Shown: positions 21,869 to 32,900, counted from the first letter of the stretch. The stretch: DNA of 64,000 bases from Plotosus lineatus (GCA_024760905.1 CM045729.1:78798050-78862049); one strand, 5' to 3'. Notes: generated by a model not told the origin, from the letters alone. Translations and numbers: made by a program.

Positions 21869-22461
21869 GAATTAATATGGTAACAGGAATTAAAGCAAAT
21901 CGATGGGCAGTGCCAGCTGTAGAGTACAATACATTAAAGGGTACCTGCGGTGATTGTGTATTACTAGCTCTTTAAAACAATCATGCATGGCATTAGAGGC
22001 TCTGTTAGGCAGCATCAATCGTTTCTTGTGAAGTAAACTACATGCGAGAGCAGCCACACTACTCCTCCTCCTCTTCCTACTACTAGTACTAGTAAAGTAC
22101 AGTGACATAATGCCTTTTTCATTGGATGTTCCTTGTTTTATCCTATTGGCTGAGTTGTGTTGTCAACAAAATGGTGGAGTGCAAAGCAGCATGAGCAACA
22201 AGCACAGAAATCACGGAAAACCGCATAACATCTGTACAGGCTGTACTCAGAAAGCATGTTCTTTCTGACGAAATCCATTAGTCTGAAAAGACTACTTCAA
22301 CCTGACCTGCTACCAGTGCGACTTCGAGGCAGAACAACAAGGCATCAAGACCAAGCTTTTACCTCTGAAATCGGATGCTGTGCCTCGGAATTCTTTCATA
22401 AAAAGTCAAAGGATTGAAGCAGCGTGAGATGTGGCCAACACATGTATTTCCACTATCCACA
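21869..22461. other. No recognisable feature
   Basis: No long frame; 22065-22095 is CT-rich. Nothing matches elsewhere in the window. Confidence 0.4.
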
Positions 22462-22463
22462 TA

Positions 22464-23355
22464 CAGTCGGCCCTCTGCTTACGAAATTAATCCGTTCCAG
22501 TGCCTTTTTCGTAACGTGGAGGTTTCGTAAGTAAAGGTGCATTTTACATGTAAAACACGTGATTCGTTTCAAGGCTCCCAAGACTACCCCATAAACCCTT
22601 TAAAAATTATAAAAGCACACCAATTTTGTGTGAAATATGTATGAAATGTGTTAAAAGTAAAAAAAAAAAATATTAAAAACTTTTTTAAATCTCTCGAACC
22701 ACCCATGCGACGCTTTAAAGTCCGGGGGTTGCTGGTCTGAAGAACCCTCACCCCCACCCTCCTTCACGAGGTCCTTAAATATGGCGGTTGCTTTTTCTGA
22801 AATAATCGCCTCTGTCACTGCATCTCCACTTTTAAGGTCTCCTTCTGCTTCAATATCGTCCCGATTGTAGAGGGGTTTCGGCCATACGCCTTTGTGATTT
22901 CGCTCAACCGCATCCCACTTTCATATTTTTTATTATCTCCTGCTTCACTTTGATTGATAACGGAGCCCGCTTCTTCTTTTCAGTGTCACCGGGAATCACT
23001 TTCTTGGGGTCCATGATGGATAACGAAATATAATGCTGCAATGATCATGCTCAAAAAACTCACGAGCCAGCAGTCCTGCTCAACTCTCCTTCACGCGTGT
23101 CACAAATAGGAAGTATGGGTACAGGAATGGGGACAGTTCAGCTCCCTCCTGGCCAATGGGAGGCCAGCGGGGCGGGATGTTGGGAGGCAGCCAATGAGAG
23201 AGCAACTCGCGCATTGTTTGAATGTTTGAATGGCGCATTTGGCGCTTTTCGTAAGAAGAGATTGTTTCGTATACAGAGGACAAAAATTTAGGAAAATGTT
23301 TTTCGTAACCTGGATTTTTCGTATTCAGAGGTTTTCGTAAGTAGTGGGCCGACTG
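22464..23355 (-). mobile_element. P3 element (pogo/Tigger-like), 892 bp, both TIRs present
   Basis: The left end CAGTCGGCCCTCTGCTTACG and, reversed, the right end CAGTCGGCCCACTACTTACG are inverted repeats flanked by TA (22462-22463 and 23356-23357). On the minus strand, just inside, a reading frame starts MDPKKVIPGDTEKKKRAPLS and continues IKVKQEIIKNMKVGCG (about 23013-22910) before breaking. This is the N-terminal basic/helix-turn-helix start of a Tigger/CENP-B-like transposase. The catalytic region is deleted. Terminal sequence, TA target and protein start all point to the pogo group. Confidence 0.85.
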
Positions 23356-23357
23356 TA

Positions 23358-23927
23358 TATACCAATTGTGATATAATGATGATCCCTCAGATCCCCTGTT
23401 AGCTTATATAAATGAGAAGAGTGTTCTGCAGTAATCCTCACGACGGACAGCACAGAAACTTGGACAACCAAAGACACAACCAAGGACGCTGCCCAGACTT
23501 TACACATCAAAGGCCACCGCCGACCTTCGTCCACTCCTTCTGATCCTCACCACGTCAATAAATTGTATTACCGACCACTTCTGCCAGACCTGGGTTATTC
23601 TAGATATTTCTGGAATTCACTCCAGTCCATCACACACAAAAGTATGACATCACACACAGATGTTAGTAGAGACGTATACCAAGAAGTGATACCATTATTC
23701 TTAAAATCCCAAGCTTGTGTGTTTTAATACACATGTTCACATCTGCTGATATTCTTATACTACACCGTTCACAGAGACTTGGAGTCAGTTATATAAGATT
23801 TTCAGAAGACGTCTCCAGTGCCAGTGTTTTGTTCATTTAAATCAAATATAAAACTGTTCACTAATATATTTCCATAATAGAGAATTCTAACGAAGTGGCG
23901 AATGGCCACTTCATGAGAATGTGATTG
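23358..23927. other. No recognisable feature
   Basis: It contains GTCAATAAATTGTATTACCG near 23555, which resembles a polyadenylation region, but no connected frame. Confidence 0.35.
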
Positions 23928-24272
23928 AAGGGCAGTGGTGGCCTGGTGGTAATGGTACTGGATCACTGATCCTAAGGCTGGGGGTTCAAGCCCACCTTCA
24001 TCAATTCATCAAAAGTTGTCAATGTCCCCCCCCCAGTGCAGCTAACTGGGTTATCAAAGGCCGGCCATGTCTCTCACTGTCCATGGTGAGAGGTTCATGT
24101 AAAAGAACCATTGCAGACAGTAGCTGCAAAGCCGTCAGCGTGTTGCTGCCCTGCGATGGCCTGGAGAGCTGTCCAGGGAGTACTCTGCCCTCGCCTTAGG
24201 TCTGCTGGCTGGCTGAGATGGGCGCCAGCTTCCCCCCGACCCTAATTAGGATTAAACAGTTCAAAAAATGAA
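23928..24272 (+). repeat. Full-length SINE-B copy
   Basis: Head GGGCAGTGGTGGCCTGGTGG, GGGGGTTCAAGCCC, common body (GCTAACTGGGTTATCAAAGG), then tail TGCGATGGCCTGGAGAGCTG ... CCTAATTAGGATTAAACAG ... AAAATGAATGAGTTA. Confidence 0.88.
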
Positions 24273-24509
24273 TGAGTTACTAGTAATAATAATAATAGTA
24301 ATAAGTTATTTATTATGATATGAACAAAAATAAATTTAAATAATATCAGATAATAATAAAAGCTCTCATAAACCTGTCAGAAACTAGATCGATGCCGCTC
24401 ACAGCTTCACTGGGAAATATTTTTGAGGAGGAAAAGTGAGAATGTTACATAAATAACAATCGCTGATGTCACTTCAGCAATAAAGCGATTTGTGTGTTAT
24501 TGTGAGGAA

Positions 24510-24591
24510 AAACATATTCATTCATTTGCCATTCGTAGCATTGTTAGGAAGCTTTAATGAGTGCAGGGTACACCCTGAACAGCTTGCCAAT

Positions 24592-24653
<62 letters not shown>

Positions 24654-24670
24654 GGGGCAATTTGGAACAG
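24510..24670 (-). repeat. V-SINE fragment with (CA)n array
   Basis: Minus-strand tail words (ATTCATTCATTTGCC; GCAGGGTACACCCTGAACAG) run into a CA array (24593-24651), then GGGGCAATTTGGAACAG, the reverse of the V-SINE CCAAATTGCCCC motif. Confidence 0.75.
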
Positions 24671-24974
24671 ACTGCTAGCCGAGTGTGCATGCTGTTTAAC
24701 TTTCTCATGCTGTTGACGGCCTGCGTGTAGCAGTTGTGTACGAACAAAATACTCTGACATGGCACCTTGTGTTCTCTTGTTTACTGCTCTCAGGAAGTAC
24801 ATTAGATATTCCGGTTTCATTCAGTTATTCAGCCTAACAGTTATCACTCTACATCCCCTGCCATCAGGCTCGCCAAAGAAATGCAACCAGGCATGTAACG
24901 TCTAGTATTGTGTTGGCTACTGAAATACAGTTCCATGGAATGATACCGCCACCTAGTGTAAAAACAAACAAAAG

Positions 24975-25066
24975 GCTGTTACAGCATGTCTTTGGACTGT
25001 CGGATGAAACCGGAGTACCCGGAGGAAAACCCACACAAGCACAGGGAGGATGTGCAAACTCAGTGA
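24975..25066 (-). repeat. V-SINE core fragment
   Basis: GTCTTTGGACTGTCGGATGA, ACCCGGAGGAAAACCCACAC and GGATGTGCAAACTCAG are the reverse of the V-SINE core. It stops where P1 begins. Confidence 0.75.
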
Positions 25067-25071
25067 AATAT

Positions 25072-25571
25072 AAAGGGATCCCTCGCTACTTCCCGCTTCA
25101 ATTCATGCGGCTTCAGTGCATCGCGTTTTGTTTTTTTTAATAGTCATTGAATTAAAACATAAGGAAATTAAATTAAGGAAGAATAGGAGAAAAAGTTAAG
25201 GAAAATGCCACAAAGACAAGGCCAATTATGCAGAAAACCCCTAAACAAACACAAAACAAAAAACAACCCAAAACCTCCAATCAAAACAACTTACATTGTT
25301 GTGAGGTGCGCATCTGAGTGCGTGCGCGCGAGCGTCTGTATGTGTGTATTTATATTTTATTTACATCTTGTGCGTTATTTTTTTAATGTTTAATTGTTAT
25401 TATAAGCATTTATAGCATTGAATATGTATTTATTGATATTATATACACATATACATGTACGTATACATCAGTCAGGGGGGTTGAGGGTTGGGGGGGGTGA
25501 TTCTACTTCATGGAATTCGGTGGTCGCGGGGATCTCAGTCTCAATTAACCGTGGAAAGTAAGGGATCCCTG
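25072..25571 (-). mobile_element. P1 MITE, 0.5 kb
   Basis: Ends AGGGATCCCTCGCTACTTCC and AAGTAAGGGATCCCTGTA. The interior has TTCAATTCATGCGGCTTCAG, the A-rich run of P1, and the AT-rich right half. A GC-rich stretch GGGGGGTTGAGGGTTGGGG is at 25474-25497. No coding capacity. Confidence 0.8.
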
Positions 25572-25690
25572 TATTCATTCATTCATTTTCTGTAACCACT
25601 TAATCCTAATTAGGGTCATGGGGAGGCTGGCACCCATCCCAGCCGACCCCGGGCAAGGGCAAAGTACACCCTGGACAGCTCACTGATATA
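25572..25690 (-). repeat. SINE-B/V-SINE 3' tail only
   Basis: ATTCATTCATTCATTTTCTG, TTAATCCTAATTAGGGTCAT and GGGCAAAGTACACCCTGGAC are the shared tail. The 5' part is missing, a typical 5'-truncated insertion directly beside P1. Confidence 0.8.
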
Positions 25691-26160
25691 TTAGATCTCT
25701 CTTTTTTTTCTTCATGCCCATTTGCAACTGTTGATTTACCAAATTGTTTAAATCGATTCCACACCATTTACAACCAGTAACTTGTCTCACATCTCAAACC
25801 ATCTGGTGCCAACGAGCCATGTGGGACAACTGCCAACCGAAGCCCAAATGATCTGACTCACTGAAAAGAGCTGAGATTTCTCCTCATTTAATGTTTACCT
25901 CAACATAAAAAACTTCATCCCTACTGACACGTCAGCTTTTTCCCCGGTCTCTTGTGTGCCGTGTTCAAAATGTTGCTAAAATTTTTACCAAGAAGCAAAA
26001 TCAACAATACGCCAACATGTGTTTTAACTTTCCTCACGAGGCTGTTGCACAAGTACTGATTTACAGTGCTATAGAATTCATCGCAAAATAAAAGTATAAA
26101 CAGACAACATAAATGTCTATATTTATTTATATGTATATCTATATGTATATATGTATATCC
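25691..26160. other. No recognisable feature
   Basis: Unique-looking sequence, possibly including degraded Penelope-like sequence near the TA array, which I cannot show. Confidence 0.35.
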
Positions 26161-26161
26161 G

Positions 26162-26166
<5 letters not shown>

Positions 26167-26199
<33 letters not shown>
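26167..26199. repeat. (TA)n microsatellite
   Basis: TA array immediately downstream (minus-strand sense) of the Penelope-like fragment. Confidence 0.95.
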
Positions 26200-26203
<4 letters not shown>

Positions 26204-26320
26204 AAAATAAAAGGACAGGACAAAGACTTTCTATTGAAACTCCATTTATCACTACAGATCTGTTTCGAGGGGTGGTGAAACCATCCTCTCTCTTCAGGTG
26301 ATTATAGAAGAATTCTATAA
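26200..26320 (-). mobile_element. Penelope-like element terminal fragment
   Basis: Minus-strand sequence runs from an 8-bp hairpin (GATTATAG...CTATAATC, 26320-26298) through the hammerhead core to AATGGAGTTTCAATAGAAAG, CTTTGTCCTGTCCTTTTATT. A related stub of the 3' part lies at 51926-51964. Penelope-like elements are known to carry hammerhead ribozymes in their pseudo-LTRs; the assignment rests on that and on remembered fish sequences. No RT or GIY-YIG coding is present here. Confidence 0.6.
26248..26302 (-). ncRNA. Hammerhead ribozyme motif (type I-like)
   Basis: Read on the minus strand: stem I 5' strand ATCAC (26302-26298); core CTGAAGA, fitting CUGANGA (26297-26291); stem II GAG-A-GG-A-TGG, loop TTTCA, CCA-CC-C-CTC (26290-26267) with one mismatch and one bulge; core GAAA (26266-26263); stem III ACA/TGT with loop GATC (26263-26254); cleavage-site nucleotide A (26253, an allowed H17 after U); stem I 3' strand GTGAT (26252-26248), fully complementary to ATCAC. 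All invariant core positions are present. It would self-cleave RNA transcribed from the minus strand after 26253. Confidence 0.8.
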
Positions 26321-26600
26321 TCGGGGAGGCTGACACCCATCTCAGCTGACACCCTGGCCAGCTCGCCAGACCATCGCAGGGCAGAAACACACTGATGGCT
26401 ATATGGCTACTCTAATCAAAAGTCAGCAATGGTTCTTTAACATGAACCTCACGCCATAGACAGTGAGAGACATGGCCGGCCTTTGATAACCCAGTAAGCT
26501 GCACTGGGGGGACAGCGACAACCCGTTGAGAGTGGGGCTTGAACCCTCAACCTTAGGATCAGCGATCCAGCACCTATACCACCAGGCCACCACTGCCCTT
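26321..26600 (-). repeat. SINE-B copy, 3' end trimmed
   Basis: Minus-strand head (GGGCAGTGGTGGCCTGGTGG reversed at the right edge, 26580-26599), B-box near 26545, common body, and tail up to GCCAGCCTCCCCG. The last 40 bp of the normal tail (CTAATTAGG...GAATG) are absent where it meets the Penelope-like fragment. Confidence 0.85.
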
Positions 26601-27250
26601 GAATGAATGTATTTCTTTTCTTTTTTTTTTTAAAATATACATCGTATAGTGAATATTCTATTCTTTTTTTTTTTTTTTTGAGTCAACTTTTATTGTTTCA
26701 CATGTGCGCTATAAATAAAATGCACAAAATTCTTCACTTAGTCACATTATATGAGATCATCCCAGTAAAACTTTGGCTGAATTGAGTAACGAACTGTGCA
26801 ATAACACCCACTAATACTGTTTATAGACTGGCGTTATGCAAGGTATAATATGTGACACGTCATGCTGTTTTATGAAAATAATCCACACTGGAGTAATGCG
26901 ATATGACCCGATGTGAAACAGAACACTATAAGCCTGAAGTGGATTATTTTATGCAACCACATGACCTGAACCATTTTATTCTGTTCTTCTGTTTTGTTTT
27001 GTTTTTTGTACTATGGCAATTCACCAAGACTTCCTGCTTAATTTAGAAATAAAACACAACATACATTTATGAGTTTGTATTCAAACCGCTTTAATAAAAG
27101 GTATTTGTTATTTCTAACTCTTATCACTGCGATATCATGAGAATGAGGATGGCTGACGAATCAGCAGATTGAGAAGTAGGTTATGAAGAAGTTGTATACT
27201 GCATGCATGAAGACAACCTGGGTGTCCTGGAGCCTAACTCAACAAACTCT
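26601..27250. other. No recognisable feature
   Basis: T-rich runs at 26621-26632 and 26665-26680; no long frames. Confidence 0.4.
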
Positions 27251-27254
27251 GAGA

Positions 27255-27512
27255 AGACAGTACAGACTGAGCAGCCTGGCCATCCATGGCAGGCCAACAT
27301 ACACGCAACCATTTACACTCACACTCACACCTAATGTGCATGTCTTTGGATTGTTGGAGGAAACCAGGCTACCCAGAGAAAATCCGCACAAGCCTGCGGA
27401 GTGTATGCAAGTTCTACACAGCTGTTCCCTCGTCAAGCCCGGAATTCAAACCCGGGACCTTCATGCTGTGGCTTGTGCTAAGCACTTTGTCACGGTGCTT
27501 CCCAGTCTAAAC
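27255..27512 (-). repeat. V-SINE copy
   Basis: Reverse of the V-SINE: ATGTGCATGTCTTTGGATTG, GGAGGAAACCAGGCTACCC, CAAACCCGGGACCTTCATGC (B-box), AGCACTTTGTCACGGTGC (A-box). The 3' tail is degraded. Confidence 0.75.
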
Positions 27513-27714
27513 TAAAGTCGGACACAGCACAACATTTTATTTACTAACATGCATGAGCTAAAAGGTTTAGAAAGAAGAATAATATTATTACCCAATAAAC
27601 AGACACAGTTTATTGACACATCAAAATTGAGTGAAAACACAATTAAATTACTTTTACATTAAATGAATAAACGACTAGTATGTATTAATTTTTCATGAAT
27701 TCAGATTATATTAC
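27513..27714. other. AT-rich spacer
   Basis: Nothing recognisable. Confidence 0.4.
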
Positions 27715-27716
27715 TA

Positions 27717-28504
27717 CAGGGATCCCTCAATTTCCGTGTTTAATTGGGACTAAGACCCCCCCAAGACCGCCGATTTCTGCGAAGTAGGATTGACACCCCC
27801 CCCCCCCCCCCGACTGACGTATACATCCATGTATATGTGTATATAATATCAATAAATACATATTCAACGATATCTTCTTTTTTCCTTTCCGCTTTTTCAG
27901 GGGTCACCACAGCGAATAATCTGATTCCACGTTTGAGTTGGTATCGGTTTTCACGTCGGATGGCCTTCCTGACAAAACTCTTAGCAAGGGGCAAAAACAC
28001 GCTGATGGCTTTGCAGCTACTCTTTACGAATGTCAGCAATGGTTCTATTACTTGAACCTCTCACCATAGACAGTGAGAGACATGGCCCGCCTTTGATAAC
28101 CCAGTTAGCGGCACTGGGAGGACAGTGACAACCCTGTGGAGATTGGGAACCCCCAATCTTAGGATCAGCGATCCAGCGCTCTATACCACCAGGCCACCAC
28201 TGACCCCACTGACATATGCTACGCTATAAATGCTTATAATATCAATTAAACATTCAAATATAATTCATAAGATGTAAATAAAATATAAATACTCACAGAT
28301 GCGCGCCTCACATAAAAATGTAAGTAGGTTTTTTTTTTTTTTTTTTTTTTTTCGGGGGGGGCGGGGTTGTGCTTGTTTGTTTGTTTTTTGCATAATTGGC
28401 CTTGTTTTGCAGCATATTTCTTTTTTTTTCTATGAATATTTTAGAAAAATCCGAGATGCACTGAATCTACAGGAACTAAAACACGAAGTAGCGAGGGACC
28501 ACTG
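27717..28504 (+). mobile_element. P1 MITE split by SINE-A
   Basis: It starts TA|CAGGGATCCCTCAATTTCCG (27717) and ends AAGTAGCGAGGGACCACTG|TA (28504). P1 sequence stops at CATATTCAACGATA (about 27872) and resumes at CTATAAATGCTTATAATATC (about 28218). Between these lies a minus-strand SINE-A. Poly-C at 27797-27811 and T-rich runs are internal to P1. Confidence 0.85.
27873..28207 (-). repeat. SINE-A nested in P1
   Basis: The minus-strand order is complete: head (GGGTCAGTGGTGGCCTGGTG, right edge), body, and tail GGCCATCCGACGTGAAAACC ... GCTGTGGTGACCCCTGAAAA ... GCGGAAAGGAAAAAAGAAG. Its tail is nearer to the RTE terminus (GTGACCCCTGAA) than that of other copies. Confidence 0.88.
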
Positions 28505-28539
28505 TATTGTCACCTGCCAACAAGATGGTCCAAACTTTA

Positions 28540-28830
28540 TGGCTGGCTGGGGCCTCTTTGTCTGTTCTCCTTGTGCCCTCCGACAGCCAAGGACATGCAC
28601 ATTTGGTCTTGTGGCTACTTTAAATTGCCTGTTGGTGTGAATACATAAGTGTCTGAGTTTCTGCCTTAATTGGCCTACACATTCACATTTATGCTGCGAT
28701 GGCCTGCTGAGCTGTCCAGGGTGTACCCCACCCTCGCCCAGAGTCAGCTGAACTGGGTGCCAGCCTCTCCACGACCCTAATTAGGATTAAGCAATCCAGA
28801 AAATGAATGAATGAATGAATGAATGAATTT
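28540..28830 (+). repeat. V-SINE copy, 5' degraded
   Basis: TCTGTTCTCCTTGTGCCCTC and AGCCAAGGACATGCACATTT are core remnants. The tail GCTGCGATGGCCTGCTGAGC ... CCTAATTAGGATTAAGCAA ... five GAAT repeats is well preserved. Confidence 0.75.
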
Positions 28831-28844
28831 ACATTTATGGCTTC

Positions 28845-29435
28845 ACCTCAAAATGCAACCCACTTGGAGCATGTCAGAAGAGAATGGTCAGAATACACCT
28901 TGGTGAAATCCTGCCCAAATATAGAATAAGATTATTTGGACATATGAAACCGAGATGAACTTATATCAGAATGATGGGAAGAGTGTGGAAAAGAAAAGGG
29001 ATGTCTTGTGATACAATGTGCACATCATCTGTCAAGCCTGGTCGACATGGAGACTTATGGCGGCCATCAGAACTGAGTCACTGGTCACTGCTGGCAGAAG
29101 AAACAGGGTGAACTGTAAGGTGTGTAGAGTTGTATTGATGCAAATATATAAAAACCCAAAATATCAAGTGAAAGCATCCTGAGAATGAAATAAAAGTTAG
29201 GCATTTGGTGATGGTCATGGTCTCCAGACTTCAGAGATTGGACATGGCTATGCCATGTCTTGTGGATGAACAAGACATCCAGATGGACACCACCCCCCGG
29301 AGAAAGTGAGGCAGACTTCGGGCACAGAACTGTGGCGGAAGATATAAAGAGGATGGGCAAGACCTGGAATGAGGTTAGCTGGCTTGCTCAAGACCAGGAT
29401 GGCTGGTGCCTTAGAAGAGGATGAAGTAAGTAAGT
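28845..29435 (+). mobile_element. Possible degraded LINE C-terminal region
   Basis: Short stretches such as RLFGHMKPR (about 28930) and KRMGKTWNEVSWLAQDQDGW (about 29350-29405), followed by GATGAAGTAAGTAAGTG, resemble the C-terminus and simple-repeat tail of a LINE. Frames are broken and the family is not identified. Confidence 0.3.
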
Positions 29436-30140
29436 GTCTGAATACTTCTGGACCTAACTGTATTTTTAGACTTTAATGTTGTCTCTCTGAATAAGCTGCT
29501 ACTATGGAAATTATAAGATGTTAAATAATCCAATTCTATCAATCACAGTTGTGTGCAAAATAATATCAGTCAGAAATCACTAACCTGATCAATCAGTGTT
29601 TTTAGTATAAGTGATATTTCTAGATGGCTAATAATTTACTATCAGGTGTAGTAGAGGAATAGAATCCAACAGAACCCACAATCATGACCCGCATGCTGCT
29701 GATTCTGCGTAATTTAATCAGTAATTGAAAGGGGCGTGTTCAAAATAGTATCAGTGTGGAGTTCAGTTAGTGACATCATTCATTGTTTGAAAACGTGCAA
29801 ATTATTGACCTTATTTAAAGAAGAAAGATGTACATGCAGGTTATAGAACATTTCTCTCTGAAATTCAGAGGAAAGTGGGTCATTCCAAACACTGTTCAGC
29901 GGACCTTGATTAAAAAGTTGATTGGGAGGAAACATTTAAAGAAGTGCTTTGAAAATGAGAGGCTGCTCAGATAATTGATACCAAATGTTTCAAAATTGCA
30001 ACCCAAACCTGAAAGACGTGGAAGACAGTGAAAAGTGCCAGTCTAATTGATCGAAGAATCGCCAAAATCGCAAAGACTGAGCCATCAACCAGCTCCAGGA
30101 ACACCAAAGAAGGTCTGGCAAGAAGCTCCACAAAGTCCCA

Positions 30141-32308
30141 CTGTCTTCTTCTTTTCCTTTCGGCTTTTCACTTCAGGGGTCACCACAGCAAACCATCCGC
30201 CTCCATCTCACCCTATTCTCTGTATCTTCTACTCTTACTCCAACTACCTCCATGTCCGCCTTCACCACATCCATAAATCTTCTCTTCGGTCTTACTCTCG
30301 GCCTTCTGCCTGGTAGTTCCAACCTCAGCATCCTACTACCAATGTACTCACTATCCCTTCTCTGTACATGTCCAAATCATCTCAATCTAGCCTCTCTGAT
30401 TTTGTCTCCAAAACATCTTACATGGGCTGTCCCTCTGATGTACTCATTCCTGATCCTATTCATCCTCGTTACTCCCAAAGAGAACCTCAACATTTTCATC
30501 TCTGCTGCCTCCATCTCTGCCTCCTGTCTTTTCCTCAGCGCAACTGTTTCTAAACCATACAACATCGCTGGTCTCATCACCATCTTGTACACTTTTCCTT
30601 TCATTCTTGCCAATACCCTCTTATTACACATCACACCGGACACTTTTCTCCAACCATTCCAACCAGCCTGCACACGCTTCTTCACCTCTTTTCCACACTC
30701 TCCATTGCTCTAGATTGTTGAGCCTAAGTACTTAAAATCCTCCACCTCCTTTATCTCTGCTCCCTGTAACCTCACCGTTCCTCTTGGGTCCTTGTCGTTC
30801 ACACACATGTATTCTGTTTTACTGAGGCATTCCTCTCCTTTCCAGGGTATACCTCCACCTCTCTAGATTTTCCTGCACTTGTTCTCTGCTCTCACTACAG
30901 ATCACAATGTCGTCTGCAAACATCATAGTCCATGGAGATTCTTGTCTAACCTCGTCTGTCAGCCTGTCCATCACCATAGCAAACAAGAAGGGGCTCAGAG
31001 CTGACCCTTGATGCAGTCCCACCTCCACCTTGAACTCTTCTGTCACACCGACAGCACACCTCACCACTGTCTTACATCTCTCATACATGTCCTGCACCAC
31101 TCTAACATACTTCTCTGCCACTCCCGACATCCTCATGCAATACCACAGTTCCTCTCTCGGCACCCTGTCATATGCGTTCTCCAGATCCACAAAGACAATG
31201 CAGCTCCTTCTGACCTTCTCTGTACTTCTCCATTAACATCCTCAAGTTAAACACTGCGTCTGTGGAGCTCTTTCTTGGCATGAAACCAAACTGTTGTTCA
31301 CAAATGCTGACCTCTGCCCTTAGTCTAGCTTCCAATATTCTTTCCCATAACTTCATTGTATGGCTCATCAACTTTATCCCTCTGTAGTTGCCACAACTCT
31401 GCACATCTCCCTTGTTCTTAAAAATGGGCACAAGCACACTTCTCTGTTCCTCTGGAATCCTCTCTCTCTAAAACCTTGTTGAATGTTCTCGTCAGAAAAT
31501 CTATTGCGACCTCTCCTAGACCCTTCCATACCTCCACCGGTATGTCATCAGGACCAACTGCCTTTCCATTCTTCATCCTCTATAATGCCCTCCTCACTTC
31601 ACACTTGTTAATCTTTGCTACTTCCTGGTCCTCAACGGTCACCTCTTCTACTCTTTTTTCTCTCTCATTTTCCTCATTCATCAGCTCTTCAAAGTACTCT
31701 TTCCATCTTTCCAGCATGCTTGTGTCATCAATCAACATGTTTCCCACTCTGTCCTTAATCACTCTAACTTGCTGTACATCCTTCCCATCTTTATTTCTCT
31801 GCTGTGCCAACCTGTATAAATAATTTTCTCCCTCCTTACTGGCCAACCTAGCATACAAGTCATCATTTGCCCTCTGTTTGGCCTTTGACACCGCTATCTT
31901 CGCCTTACGCTGTGTATCCCTTTATGCTCTGCATAATGTCAGCCAGCTCTCTAGCTTTTCCTGCCATAGTTCCAACATTCAAAGTCCCTACTTTCAGTCC
32001 TAAACTCATGCTTTTCCTCTTCTCTCTCTGCTTACGGACACGCTTCACACCTCTCCTTCTTCGACGTCTTCGACCAACAGTAGTCTAATTTCCACCAGCA
32101 CCCTGTTGGTTAACAGCACTGATGGCGGTCATTGTTAACCCAGGCCTCGACCGATCCGGTATGAGATTTGTCTTTATCGTTTGCATTTTGTGTTTTGGCA
32201 AAAGTTTTACGCCGAATGCCCTTCCTGTCGCAACCTTCTGCATTTCTCCGGGCTTGGGACCGGTGTGAGGGCGGGCACTTGTTTGTGCCCCCCCTCACGG
32301 CTGCATTA
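30141..32308 (-). mobile_element. RTE-type LINE, near full span, endonuclease deleted
   Basis: Minus-strand order: 5' UTR with GTGAGGGGGGGCACAAAC (about 32290) and GGATCGGTCGAGGCC; start MSLGLKVGTLNVGTMAGKAR (about 32009); after ELADIM the frame jumps to SKAKQRANDDLYARLASKEG, so most of the endonuclease is gone; then RT blocks LVPIFKNKGDVQSCGNYRGI, FGFMPRKSSTDAVF, MDLENAYDRVPREELWYCMR (motif A Asp present), GLHQGSALSPFLFAM, MFADDIVIC; then the C-terminal VKKRVQAGWNGWRKVSGV, and 3' end GTGACCCCTGAAGTGAAAAG. Frameshifts and stops break the frame several times. It is inserted in a Tc1-like transposon. Confidence 0.88.
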
Positions 32309-32900
32309 CCAAAGAGCACATTGACCGGCCTAAAGAGAAATGGAGCAACATTTGGTGGACTGATGACAGTAAGATTGCTCTTTTTGGGTCTAGTGGCTCC
32401 CCTGGACGAGCCCCAAACACTGAATTCAAGCCACAGTGCACTGTGAAGACAGTGAAACATGGTGGTGAAAGCATCATGATATGGGGATGTTTCTCGTACT
32501 ACGGTGTCAGGTCTGTTTATCACATCCCAGGGATCATGGATCAGTTTGAATACATCAGAACACTTGAAGAAGTCGTGTTGCCTTTTGCTGAAGAGGAAAT
32601 GCCCTTGAAATGGGTGTTCCAAAATGACTACAAACACACCAGTAAATGGGCAACATCTCGGTTCCAGACCAACAAGATTGACATTATGGAGTGGCAGCCC
32701 AATACCTGGACCTTAATCCAATAGAAAACTTTGTGGGGTGACATAAAAAAATGCAGCTTCTGAGACAAAACCAAGAAATACAGAAGATCTGTGACATGAA
32801 GTCTAATCATCCTGGACTGGAAAAACTGCTCACAGGTGCCAGATGTTGGTTGACTCCATTTGACTCGGAGGTGCAGCAGCTCTCAGAAAGAGTGTTTATA
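32309..32900 (+). pseudogene. Tc1-like transposase, catalytic domain (broken)
   Basis: The frame reads AHIDRPKEKWSNI, then WWTDDSKIALFGSSG (first catalytic Asp), FKPQCTVKTVKHGGESIMIW, GCFSYYGVRSVYHIPGIMD and KWVFQNDYKHTSKWATSRFQ (second Asp in QND). Near 32700 a one-base shift moves into the frame DLNPIEN, which carries the third residue, Glu. The DD34E set is therefore all visible but split by a frameshift, with stops after it. Cut-and-paste transposition function is lost. Confidence 0.85.

Noticed and set aside
29436..29462. Mariner terminus (GAATACTTCTGGACCTAACTGTA)
   Set aside because: It resembles a remembered mariner end, but the flanking order is wrong and no partner TIR was seen.
30252..30713. 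153-codon plus-strand frame
   Set aside because: It is antisense to the RTE polyprotein; the sense strand carries the recognisable RTE motifs.
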